Origin: Sarcophilus harrisii
Lineage: Eukaryota; Chordata; Mammalia; Dasyuromorphia; Dasyuridae
Assembly (NCBI RefSeq): GCF_902635505.1
Contig: NC_045429.1
Span: 130,843,804 to 130,907,803, forward strand
Length of the DNA stretch: 64,000 nucleotides
Reading direction: 5' to 3'
The translations under genes and the position numbers were made by a program. This document shows, piece after piece, positions 45,395 to 57,068 of this stretch (the first letter of the stretch is position 1; each line of letters begins with the position of its first letter). The notes under the pieces were generated by a model. It was given only the letters and a program-made list of their open reading frames with translations, was not told the DNA's origin and did not search any database.

Positions 45395-45575
45395 TAATGT
45401 TTTATTGGTGTGTTTTGCTTTTACATTACAAATATTTACAGACTACTCCCACTTTGTGAGATGACTCGTAATAAAATAAAGCAGGCAAGAAAACTATACC
45501 TTAAGAAAACAATGACCTCATTTGAAAGTGTACGCAACATTCTGCATCTGTAGCACTCCTTGAAGCCCAACCTTT
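45395..45575 (+). repeat. Unclassified interspersed repeat, copy 1
   Basis: TTAATGTTTTATTGGTGTGT and AACAATGACCTCATTTGAAA. It resembles 56565-56720 in layout and text. No family name assigned. Confidence 0.5.
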
Positions 45576-45679
45576 TTATTTCAATTTTATTTCAATTATT
45601 TTTTAAAGTGAACAGAAATCTTTTTCTCCCCCATTCTATTGTAAAGAGAGACAGGGAAACCAAATTCTCTGTAACAAAT

Positions 45680-46020
45680 TTGCAAAGTCAAAGAAAACAA
45701 ATATATGCATATAAAAGGAATATATTTTTCTCAACAGTTCATGGTACATTACAAAGATTCACCATTTATTAGTACAAAAATTTTACAGTTATAAGCACAA
45801 AAGCAGAAATATTAAACTTGTCCTTTTCAGATCACAATGCAATAAAAATTAAGTATAATAAAATTAAGTATAATAAAAAATTATACTTAGTAAGGTACCA
45901 CAGAAACACAAAGTAAAAATTAATAAGATTAAATAACCTAATGTCAAAGAATGAGTGGGTTAAAGAACAAATCATAGAAACAATCAATAATTTCACTAAA
46001 GAGAATGACAATAATGAGTT
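45680..46020 (+). mobile_element. L1 ORF2 internal fragment
   Basis: AGATTCACCATTTATTAGTA, AAGCAGAAATATTAAACTTG, TTTTCAGATCACAATGCAAT (SDHNAI in frame) and AATGAGTGGGTTAAAGAACA match the endonuclease end of L1 ORF2. Confidence 0.75.
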
Positions 46021-46874
46021 TCCCTTTGTAAATGCTCACAAAGCTTTCCTTTAATAATGTTTTGGACCTTTGCCATAAGTCAAAGTAAAGCAAACTGGTT
46101 TATGGTTGAAAGAATCCATTTTGCTATTTTACAGTTTTTGTTTTGCATTTAATTTTATTGTGTGGGTTAAAAAGCTGATTTTAAAATATGAAACAGACCT
46201 CTGAACTTAGAGAGCTATGTAAACTCAAGAATTGGCACTGCTTAACTGATATAAGGGAAAACACTTCTGGGGAGATTTTAGTAAGTAATTAGGTCACTGT
46301 AGCAAACAAACCACAGTGTTTTATACCAAAAGCTCCATATTGCAACAGCATAGGTGATTCAAAAGCTGGGCATTTCATTGTCTTACAGGCTATATGTTAT
46401 TTTTGGTTAGACCAACCCCTTCATGAATAGAACCTATATATCAAACCATATTCAACTCATCCCAGGAAGTTTTGAAAGTAGGTCCTCAATTAATAGAAAG
46501 AAAAAAATAGAAAGGCCCCAAACTTTTTGGGCCTGTGAAACATCAGTTCATATCTTCTCACCTGGGGATACCCAAATAGGGTTAGTGTTGACAACATATT
46601 TGTTGGCTAAGAACCATCTGGAAGAATGATCCCATCTATAGAGTCTGTTTTGACCCTTAAGACTTTGCCAACGTAACTCAGATGCCTTTCTACACTGATT
46701 CTTCCCTCACCTTCTAGGGCCTTCTCACACTGGAACATCCCGCCACCAAATCAACTTGTTTTCTCATATTGGAAGTTATTTCTGGTGCTTCTAGTTTGGG
46801 GATGGTCCCAGGCTTCGTTCTGCTCCTACCTGTGCTTCTCCAAATTCCACCATCCCCTGCACTACAGGTATCTT
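46021..46874. other. Gene-free stretch, nothing recognised
   Basis: A 68-codon frame (46423-46629) shows no known domain. No repeat ends seen. Confidence 0.4.
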
Positions 46875-47040
46875 CTCTCTCCACACCCCTTTTTAGTTTT
46901 TTTTTTTATATATACTATCTTCCTATATTAGAATGTAAGTATCTTGAGGGTAGAATTTATGCTTGTATTTATATCCCATCCTTAGGCTCTTAGCACAGTG
47001 TCTGAAACACAGTAAACTTATAATAAATGTTTATTGGCTA
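46875..47040 (+). mobile_element. L2 3' tail
   Basis: ATGTAAGTATCTTGAGGGTA, CTTAGGCTCTTAGCACAGTG and TATAATAAATGTTTATTGGC. Confidence 0.8.
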
Positions 47041-47722
47041 TAGGACCCAGCAAATACATTATTAATTTTGACAATCCTACCTTTTATTACCTTAGAAGAG
47101 AAAGTAGAAGTGGGGCATTTGGGAGGAATGTACAAAAAAAAACTGGATTAAATTTCTGGCACTTATTATGCAGATGAAACAATAGGCGACCTACTCTCTT
47201 TGGCAACTTGAAAATAACATTAAGGATTCTGTTGTCGACCCGCATAGACAGACAGATTACTTGTTTTCTTTTCTAAGACTGACATACTTCTCTTGAATTT
47301 AGATGCATTTGCCACTATCCCTAAACATTCATTGCTAACATGGACAAAAACATACAGGACGTGTAGGAACAGAATGAATGTATTAAACCAACACAGAGAC
47401 AGTAAGGTCTTTATAAAAATATTTAGGTCAGAGGTAAGTGTGTTTTATGGGGATAAGAGAAGAATACCAGCCTATGGTCCCAAACATCCACTTTTCATTA
47501 GCAAAATAATAAACCTCAAAAATCAAAATTGGAGATTCTTACCTGCCAATACAATGTGAATTAGCATCATGGTTCCACATGAGAGGCATCCAGTACAATC
47601 AGAACACAGAGAGATCTTAAGAAAGGGTTTTGGGATTGAGTTAAAGATTTGTCCCTGAATCACATATTAACCTTTTGCCCTATAGTAAGGTCAAAGAAAT
47701 ATAGTTTATCTTCTCATACAGA
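47041..47722. other. Gene-free stretch upstream of the transporter
   Basis: The frame at 47293-47559 does not resemble an OCT exon or another known protein. No repeat recognised. Confidence 0.4.
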
Positions 47723-48017
47723 AGAACAGATGAAGTGTATATTAGATATAAATATATTTGATTCCTGGGCACTCAGTTTCACTGAGATACAAGGAATAGA
47801 TCTGGGTTCTACAAAGGTGCTCAGATTACTCACCTGTGTTATACAGAGGATTAATTGTTTGGTGTGCTTGTATTAAGTAGCAACAAGCAAGCTACAAATA
47901 TTACAACAAATACATTCAGTTCCATTGGCTTCTCAAGATTCACTGAACATACATCTCCCTGGGACAAAGTGCCTGGTTGGAAGTGCTCTCACAAAGTAAA
48001 GGTCTAGATGAAAGGCT
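47723..48017 (+). repeat. Direct repeat, copy A (upstream of exon 1)
   Basis: This stretch matches 48601-48908 in the same orientation at roughly 80% by eye. The core at 47831-47887 differs at one position from 48708-48764. The pair brackets the promoter and exon 1. The family is not recognised. Confidence 0.8.
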
Positions 48018-48153
48018 GGTCAATTTGTAAAGTAAATTAACTGTCACCCTTTGACTTTTGGTCAAAAGTTTTGCAGCACTCTAAACAGTCTGTCAGCAAA
48101 ATTCTCAAGCAGTGCTGAGAAGAACAAAGGCAATAGCACTGCCTCCAGGAATA
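48018..48153 (+). promoter_or_regulatory. Probable promoter-proximal / 5' UTR segment of the transporter
   Basis: This is the short stretch between the upstream direct repeat and the start codon. No clear TATA box or CpG island is visible. A perfect-arm inverted repeat, ACTTTTG-gt-CAAAAGT, lies at 48054-48069, 85 bases before the ATG, and overlaps TGACTTTTGGTCA, which loosely resembles a nuclear-receptor site. Human OCT1 is known to be driven by HNF4-alpha, so a receptor site is plausible but unproven. The transcription start cannot be placed. Confidence 0.4.
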
Positions 48154-48564
48154 ATGCCCACTGTAGATGACATTCTAGAGCATATTGGGGAATTTAACTT
48201 ATTCCAGAAACAAACCTTTTTTATTTTGTCCCTGCTTTCTGTTACCTTCACCTCTATCTATGTGGGGATTGTTTTCCTGGGCTTCACTCCGGATCACCGC
48301 TGCTTGAATCCCGGAGTTTCAGAGTTAAGCAAGCGATGTGGCTGGAGTTTGGAAGAGGAGCTGAATTACACAGTGCCGGGCCTGGGCATAACAGGAGACA
48401 CTTTTATCAGCCAATGCCGGAGATTTGATGTGGACTGGAACCAAACAGCCCTCAGCTGCACAGATCCATTAGCCAATTTTACCAGCAACAAGAGCCACAT
48501 CCCTCTTACCACCTGTCAGTATGGCTGGGTATATGACACTCCAGGATCCTCCATTGTTACCGAG
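48154..48564 (+). CDS. SLC22A2: Transporter coding exon 1 (residues 1-137)
   Basis: The first ATG of the open frame is at 48154, with A at -3. The frame stays open upstream to 48112 but with no other ATG there. The peptide begins [14 protein letters not shown], the conserved OCT N-terminus. Residues about 22-44 form TM1, and residues 45-137 are the extracellular loop with Cys50, 62, 88, 102 and 121 and sequons at N71 (NYT), N96 (NQT), N108 (NFT) and N112 (NKS). N71, N96 and N112 correspond to the sites known in human OCT2. The exon ends GSSIVTE at a GAG|GTAAGT donor (48565). The length of 137 residues is like OCT1; human OCT2 has one extra Thr near the start. Confidence 0.93.
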
Positions 48565-50246
48565 GTAAGTCCGGGCCAATTCCTCAAGAACTTGCTAAAC
48601 AAAACATATGAACTGTCTGTTGGATATAAATATATTCAATTCCTGGACACTCAGATCATTGAAATTCAACTAATGCATCTGGGAAATATGAATGTGCTTA
48701 GATTATTCACCTGTGTTATACAGAGGAATAATTGTTTGGTGTGCTTGTATTAAGTAGCAACAAAGTAGTTGTGAATGATATTTCCACAAATACATTCAGC
48801 CCAATTAGCTTGTTTGGGGCATTTCCAAGTCACTGAATACACATCTCCCTGGAACAAAGTATCCAGTTGAAAGTAACTGTCACAGAGTTAAAATCTAAAT
48901 GAAACGCTAGAAATGGGACCAAATAACTGGTGATTTGTTTTCTTAAGATGACAGCTAACAGGTCATTGTTTTTTGTTTTTGTTTTTTTTTTTTTTTTTTG
49001 AGAGAGAAAGATAGTTAAGTAACTTGCCCAAGATCACATAGCTGGTCTGAGGGTAAATTTGATCTCAGGGCCAATGGTTAACAACTAATTTTGATGCATC
49101 TAAATATATTTGTTTTAAGAATTCAACACTTTGGGACAGCTTTAATTGTTAGGAATTTTTTTTTGATATCTTTGAAATTTCTACCAATTGTTTCTACTTT
49201 TACCCAAGGGGATCCAACAGAATATGTCTAATTCTTTTTTTTTTTTTTTGCATGCCAGCCCTTCAAATATTCAAAGTTAATTTTCAAATCCCCTTAAATC
49301 TGCTTCATTTTCTTCTTCTTTTGGCAAAGAAATTGGGGTTAAGTGACTTGTCCACAGTTACACAGTCAGTGTGGGTTAAGTGTCTTGAGGTCAAATTTGA
49401 ATTAAGATCCTCCTGACTCCAGGACCAGTGCTCTATCTTTATAATTGTTGAAATACATATAGAAGAATTGTATGTGTTTAACATATATTGGACTACTTGC
49501 CAACTAAGGAAGGGGGTGGAGGAAGGGGGGAATTGGAACACAAGTTTTGCAAGGATTGATGTTGAAAAATTATCCATGCATATGTTTTGAAAATAAAAAA
49601 ACTTTAATAAAAAATAACAAGAAAGAAAAAGAAGAAGAAAAGTATGAAGAAAGTTTTAGTTTATTGCCTTTGAGCCATATAAATTCAATTTCACAAATAT
49701 TGAGTATATATTTGCCATAAGCTCAACTCTGTATGAAATGCTCTGTCTTTTTCATATTAGAGGTGGAATTTCTTTTTCATTATCTTCTAACTTATGATGT
49801 GTCTCTGAAGTTTAACCTAGTATGTGCTGATGCATGGAAACTGGACCTGTTTCAATCGATTGTGAATGTTGGATTTTTTATTGGCTCTATGGGCATCGGT
49901 TACATAGCAGACAGGTATGTCTTCAATACCATAGGATTTAAATATACATTATGAAATACAACCTCAAAAAATTGATATTTATATTCTTTTAGAGAAATTA
50001 TATCTATGATTTCACTGGTATAGAGAATTCTTTGGAAAGAAAGAATCATCTACCAATGAGATCAGTGCCACTTCTAACACTCATCATCTTACATTACAAG
50101 ACTAAAAATACAATTGAATGATCTGTACCACTGAGTTTAAGTGATTTGCCCAAGGTCACACAGCCAGTGTCTGAATTAGAGACAGGACTTGAACCCAATA
50201 TATGTTGAATAAGGGTGACTCTCTATTTACTAACAATTCTCTTGGT

Positions 50247-50294
<48 letters not shown>

Positions 50295-53200
50295 TTGTGT
50301 GTGTGATTCTCTGGCATTTTCAAGAGCTTCACTAGGTTATGAAGGAGGAAATAAAGACAAGAGAGTAAAAGATCATAAAAAAATCCACTATACCAAGCAT
50401 TTTATTTTTATCTTTATCTGTACTCCTTGAATTTCATGTTTCCTAATATCTAATAGTCTAACTACAAAACCATGGCCAAGTAAAAACATTTCACATTTTC
50501 CTGAGTTTAATACATTCCTTTCATGGCAAAGTTTAAGGGGGAGAGCTTTGATCATTGACTTGGAATACTTAGGGCAAATCCTATTTCTTCTTCTACAAGG
50601 CTGTTTCAACATTGGGGAGGTCAATTAAAGTCTTAAAATCTTTATGCAACCATAAAGTGGAATTTATAACATCTGTACTACTTTTCCTACCAGGTTATTG
50701 TGAGATAAATATTTTATAAATTTTTAAGTGCTAGATCAATGTAAATTAGTATAAGCAAAGTTATCATGTTATCTTCCCTTAGTTGCTTTAGAGATCTATC
50801 TAGATATTTTCCTTAGGGAGCAAAGAGAGTTGTGTTTTAAACATTTGGGAGCTATTTCTTCATTGGCTTTATTCCTTTTCATCAGTCCAACAACCTCCTT
50901 AGTTTTTCCCTTCTCTCTACTCAACTTCTCACCCAGCTAGCTGGAATTTACCCTTGCCCTCTAAAGACTCCTTGGGCAAGTATTGTCTCAGTCTGCCAGA
51001 AAGAAGTATTTCCAAGGTGATCCTCTGGGCCAGACACACATCAGATGTGTGATAGAATCTGAAATAAAGAATGGGAGGAAAATGTTTTCTGTCTCCTCAA
51101 GCAAAATTAAGAATCAGAACATCATAATTTCAACATTAACTGGGAAAATATGAAAAGGTATCCCCCTAGAAGAGGAGCAAAATGAAATGTAGGCAATGTC
51201 CTACAAGCTCTATTGGCTTTTTGGATTTAAGAGAGCAAACTATAAACTGAAGAGAGCAATTTAAGCTATTATTCCCTCTTTCAATTATGTATTATTTTGG
51301 AACTACAGGATAATGGTAATGTAAATATGCAGGTAGCAGGGATATATGTCTGCTCTATAGGTTAAACATTTTCCTCCTCCTTCTCCTTCTCCTTCTCCTT
51401 CTCTTTCTCCTTCTTCTCCTTCTCCTTTTCTTCTTCCTCCTCCTCCTCCTCCTCCCCAAAGGCGACAGTACACAGAATTTTGTTTTATATACACACAGTC
51501 TTTATATAATTATATTCTCATAGGGTGCTTGTTTTGGTTTGTATTGTTTGCTCATAAGTGTACTTACATTTCTAAAGCCCTAAATTTTATGTTGTCCTCA
51601 TGTTGACCTCTGATCTCCTGCACTGATCTCATCCTGCTCTGTCTTCCCCCAGAAGCATCAGAATATTTGTCTGGCTTCCCATTCTGTGTTGTAAAAAGGT
51701 AATCATATAGCACAATTCTTGCTAAAGTATTAATAGGTGACAGGGCTTAATGTGTTACTTCATTCAGAGATATTTACAATTTAACAGAGGACTGACTAAA
51801 AGGGAAACAACATGGTAGATCAAAGAGGGAGATAATTTTAGCAAAGAGCATTCATATCATGTCATAATGGCCATTGCCTATACACCCATTCCAGCTCTGT
51901 GCACTTGGATGTTTAAAGAAGATAATGAATAATGTATGTAAGGGATAATAGAAGACAAGTTTGGAAATTAACTTCTACATCATTAGGAACCCATTAACAA
52001 TTCTAGATCCAGAGTCCAACAATGAGTGTCTTGGCTTCCAAGGGTCTATTCACTAATTAATCGCTTGCTGGCTAACAGAATTGACCAGTCTCACAATTAC
52101 CCCCACTTCACACCCCCCGCTTCTTTATCTGCAAAACGGAAGAGAGTATTTTACTATCAGCATGATATGTGTGTGTTTGCTCCCCAATTTAGTTAATAGA
52201 CTACTTACTTGGAAGCCCTCAGAGGTTTGATGTGACGTAAATGAGTTAACAATTCTCATAGTCCGTGAATTATATAGGGCAGTCTGTATGTTCATGAACT
52301 CCAAGCCCAAACAAATTGTTTATTTACATACATAATTTCAGTGAGCATTTTTGATGGAATTTTCTCTCTCCCTTTCCCTCTTTTTCCTTCCCTCCCTCAT
52401 GTGACTGATTATGCTGTTCAACTCATCATTCTTTTATTGTTTATAATTAGGGTTAAGTCCCCAGGGTCACACAGCTAGAAAGTGTTAAGTGTCTGAGATC
52501 AAATCTGAACTCAGGTCCTCCTGACTTCAGGGCTTCTCTACACTGCACCACCTAGTTGCCCCATGTCATCATTCTTTTAACTAGGAGCTCTTAATCTCGG
52601 ATCAAGGGTTCCAGGAGTTTATATGGAGAAAGAAACGTATCTTTATTTTTCTATTCTCTAACTGAAATTTTGTGTTTCCTTCCATTATAAACTTAAGCAA
52701 CAAACTACAGTAGTATTAAGCCTCACTAGACAGTTAAAGGGATCCAGGACTTAGAAAAAGTTAAGAACTCTTGCCTTAAATAATGATTTATTAGAATAGA
52801 AATAAAGACTAGACCTGTGATTTCACTGGGTTAGGGATGTCCCAGGTAAGGAAATTCCCCTTACCAATGTGGTTAGCACCTTTGCTGCAACTTTTAGTTT
52901 CCTAGAGAACTGACAGATTAAGTCATTGAGCCAAGATCACTCAGGTGATATGTATCCAGGGTGGGACTTGAAAATAAGTCTTTCTGCCTTTGAATCCAGT
53001 ATTCTACCCGCTAGACTTCATCTCTGCATTTTCCTTCACCCCATTTCCAGCACAGTGCTTTACACACTTTATGTGTAATGCTTTTAATAAGCATTAGTCA
53101 GATTCAACTAAATTGGATTCTTTCCCTAACAATTTGGGGAATTCTATTTTCTTTTCTTGTAAACATCCTAACAATTTTTTTTTCTGTCCTCATCCTATCC

Positions 53201-55041
53201 CCCACTTTTCCTGTTTTTTGTGAAAATTAATCTAAAACATTAATATTTCAGTTTTTCATCTTCTTTACATCATATCAACACCATTTTCTGACTTAACCAA
53301 GTCATACAGTATGGCCAGTCTGAAGGAACCTGATTTTTATATGGCAAAATTCCATGGAAACTCTCTTGTAGGGAAACTTGCTGGTCTTTCATCCAATAAT
53401 TTCTCTAAAAGCATAGGATTATAGAGCTACATAAAGCTGAAAGAGACCTCACATTTAGTCCAATACATAATCCAATCCCCTCATTTTACACATAAGAATA
53501 GTGAAGCCCAAAAATATTAAGTAATTTGTTTTAGATCACAACCAATTTTTTGCATCCATCTAATGCAAAAAATTAAAATGGAAAGGTAAGGAGCATATTC
53601 CTGAATCAGAAATTTTATACTTCAAGTTAATCTGTGTGTGTTATCAGGGCAAGATTAGAAGACCAAAGATCCAGTTAGGTTCAATTGATCTGTCCCACCT
53701 GTGAATGAAATATTCAACACGTGTTTTTCAAACTTCTCAAAGAAAGAAATGCTTTCATTTTTGTCTTTATATTCTCAGGATTTGGCACAAAGTAGTTGAT
53801 TAGTGTCTTTCTGAGTCTGTGACTGATGGAATGAAAAGCCTAATCACAAATAGTAGGAAAAGAAATTGACCAATAGTAGGAATAGAAACTGCTATTTAAA
53901 TGAAAAGGGACAGCTAGGTGGCATAGCAGATAGAATGGATAGACCCATCTTTCTGAGTTTAAATCCAGCCTCAGACACTTATTGGCTGTGTGATCCTGGG
54001 AAAATCTGTTTGCCTCAGTTTCCTCATCTGTAAAATGAGATAGAGAAGGAAATGGCAAACCACGTCAGGATCTCTGCCAAGAAAACCCCAAATGGGTCAT
54101 AAAGAGTTGGTCACAACTGAAAAATGTCTCTACAACAACAAATTTAAATTAAAAATCTAGTTTCCATTTGCATAATGGGTGGTTTTCTCAAAGTTTAAGT
54201 TTGCAAAGGAATAATCCTAGACATATGATGTTAATAAACAACAGTAATTAGCCCAACCCAGGACTATTTTTAATGGAGTTGCCTATAAGTCCTATCTGTT
54301 TTCCTGTTCAGTTCTGTAATTCCATTCCCTAAATCTTTGACCCAAAGCTGAGCAGGGATTAAACCAGGACTCTGGGTTTTGATATTACCTGGCACATATA
54401 AGAGAATATTTTGGCTTCAGAAACTCTAAAAGATTGTTATAAAGGAGTTGTAATCTGTATCTGTAAGGGGAAGCATATTATGAAAAGTGGACCATATCAT
54501 ATCTATTGCATAGAATTAGCTTGAGAGTCCTAATGTCAATATGGCCCATATTATTTAATTTAGTGGCTTCTTGAGCAAATACAGGACTATAGCAAGTCAA
54601 GAAGGGAAATTTTATGAAAATTGAAGAATTCCATCTTGGGGAGAATCATTCAAAGGTCACAATGAGACAGGAAAACTTCTCCCTAGCCCTATGTTCCATG
54701 TTTTGGAGAGTTTTTATGTTCACCAATGCCAGGCATTAACTCAGAAAAAATACAGAAGGAGGCTTTGCCATCTGATACTCAAAACCAGAACTATGAATTC
54801 ATCCATGTATGAAACTCCCAGTTAAGAAACTCTTTTCACCAAAACAGTGATGACTTTGCAAATTTTACTTTTAGACCTTCAACTAGAGACACTAAACCAG
54901 TACATGTCAGAGGTCAGACTTGAAACTAAGGCTTTTTGTCTCTAAAATTACCTCTCTACTTACTGCATTACACTGCCTTTTTCATAATCACAAAAAGAGT
55001 TCCTATGTTTCTCTACCACTATGAAGATAAAGCCAGTCTCC

Positions 55042-55081
<40 letters not shown>

Positions 55082-57035
55082 ACACATACACAATTAAACA
55101 TATATACATATACATACATATATGCATGTGTGTTTGTATATTTATCTATCTATATAGCTATCTATATCTATATCTGTATCTATCTTCTTAAAGGGAAAGC
55201 TTAGTAGTACAGATAAAGTAATGGATTTGGAGTCAGAACAACTTTCTTTCAGGAAGATACATATTCATGAGTTCAAATACAGTCAGCTATTTACTAGCTG
55301 TGTGAACTTGGACAAGTCACCAAACTTGTTTGCCTCAGTTCCTCATCTGTAAAATGATTTGGAGAAGTAAATGGCAAATCAATATTTTTGCCAAGAAAAT
55401 CCCAAATTGGGTCACAAAGAGTCAAACACAAATGAAAAATGACTTGACAGCAACTGTTGTTCATATTAATTTGATTTCATTTCTAGGAAAACATTCAGGA
55501 TTTAGGGACCCATAGAATAATTTTTCCTAAACAACCTCACATCTCTCTTTGTGAGAATATTGATTTCAGGTTAAATTCTCAAAACTGGGACAGAAATAAA
55601 ATTAATTTTACCGTACGTACTATCCTACAAGGAGTCAGGGCTGAGGCAGACAATTCAAACTAACCAGCTCATGTAAGTAAAGAGCTTCCAGTAAAGTAAA
55701 GTAACAAGTAAAGAGTAAAGAACTCCAAAGCACTATTTAAATATGTTATTACTGAAGGAAAAAAATATGATACAAAAAATTACCACTAAATAGTGGAATA
55801 GCTAAAGATTTATAATCTACAGATCTTTCAGAATAAAATATAAATCTTCATTTTACAGAAATAATTTAGATATGTCTTCTTTGAGATAGCAAGATAAATT
55901 AGCTAATGCTCTCTCAATTCTTGATCAGTTCTGGAATAGTTGGGTTTTTTTTAAATCAACAATATAAACATTTTAAATATACAAAAATTAAGACAATTAT
56001 ATATGAAACCATGAACTACTAAATGCAGTTCTAAACAGAAATATAGCTTTAAATTTTTCAAGATCATAACAAAATTGTTCTGTGGCTTCTTCTTACCTTT
56101 CTAATTTCCCTCCACCTTATTGTGATCTTTTCTGTTCCTCACATATAACACTTCATCCCCAGGTTCTAGACACTTTTATTAGCTCTCTCCATACATGGAA
56201 CTCTCTTCCTTCTCATCTCTGCTTCCCAGTTTCCTTGATTTCCTTTAAGTGTCAGCCAAAGTTTGTCCTCTGCAAGAAGCCTTTCTCCATCCTTTTTAAC
56301 CTTACTGCTTTTCCTCTGAAATAATTTGTCATATATGTGTGCATATATACATATGTATGTATATCTTGTTTGTACAAAATTGTTTATATGTTATTACTGT
56401 CCCACCTTCCCCATTAGATTATGAGTTCCTTAAAAACCAAGACCTTTTTTTCTCTCTCAGGATCTCTAATGCTTAGCACAGTGCCTAGCACATGGTAGAT
56501 GCTTACTAAACGTTTATGGCTTGACTCAACTGTCCCTTTATGAGCTTCTTTTTGTCTTCTATTACTTTAAAAATGTTTTATTGGTGCACATTTTTAGCAT
56601 ATGTATCACTGCCTTCTAATTTAGCAAGTCCAATCTGCAAATTGAATGCTTCTCTCGTAACAAAACATGCAGTCTAGCAAAACAAAGCAACACAGTAGTG
56701 ATGTCTGAAAAGGCATATCTGATTCAGAGAAACATGGGAAAATTTGTATGAACTGATACAGATTGAAAGGAACAGAATCAGGAGAACGATTTACACAATG
56801 ACCACAATAATAATATAAAGGAAAATGAGTTAATTAAAAGTCATAAGAGGCATTAGGTTCATTTACATAGCCTGCTCTCTTAGCTCTAATGAGCACATGT
56901 TTTTTGAGTTCCACTGCTAGTCCAGATATTGTGTTCCATACCGTCATAGGGATAGAGAGATAGAGACATAGAGATATGGATAAATATATGTACACATGTT
57001 GCATATATCTAGAAATACACATGTACAAATACATT

Positions 57036-57068
<33 letters not shown>

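Larger units (their letters stand above)
48565..49810 (+). other. Intron 1 of the transporter gene (1,246 bp)
   Basis: The intron runs GTAAGT to AG. In order it holds direct-repeat copy B, a poly-T-headed WSINE1-like fragment (48980-49075), a second WSINE1 fragment (49312-49439) and an L1 tail (49440-49620). No alternative exon is evident. Confidence 0.85.

Noticed and set aside
48112-48153. Longer N-terminus for the transporter from the open frame at 48112
   Set aside because: That frame starts at GTG, not ATG; the first ATG (48154) gives the family's conserved MPTVDD start.
48565-48753. Continuation of the exon 1 frame as coding
   Set aside because: It reads through a consensus GTAAGT donor into a repeat, while exon 2 in the correct phase lies downstream.
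48112-48753. Decayed second copy of exon 1 upstream of direct-repeat copy A
   Set aside because: The 47.2-47.7 kb sequence was read for OCT motifs ([17 protein letters not shown]) and none was found.
55045-57066. CA and TG tracts as CRISPR-like or minisatellite arrays
   Set aside because: They are plain dinucleotide repeats with no spacers.
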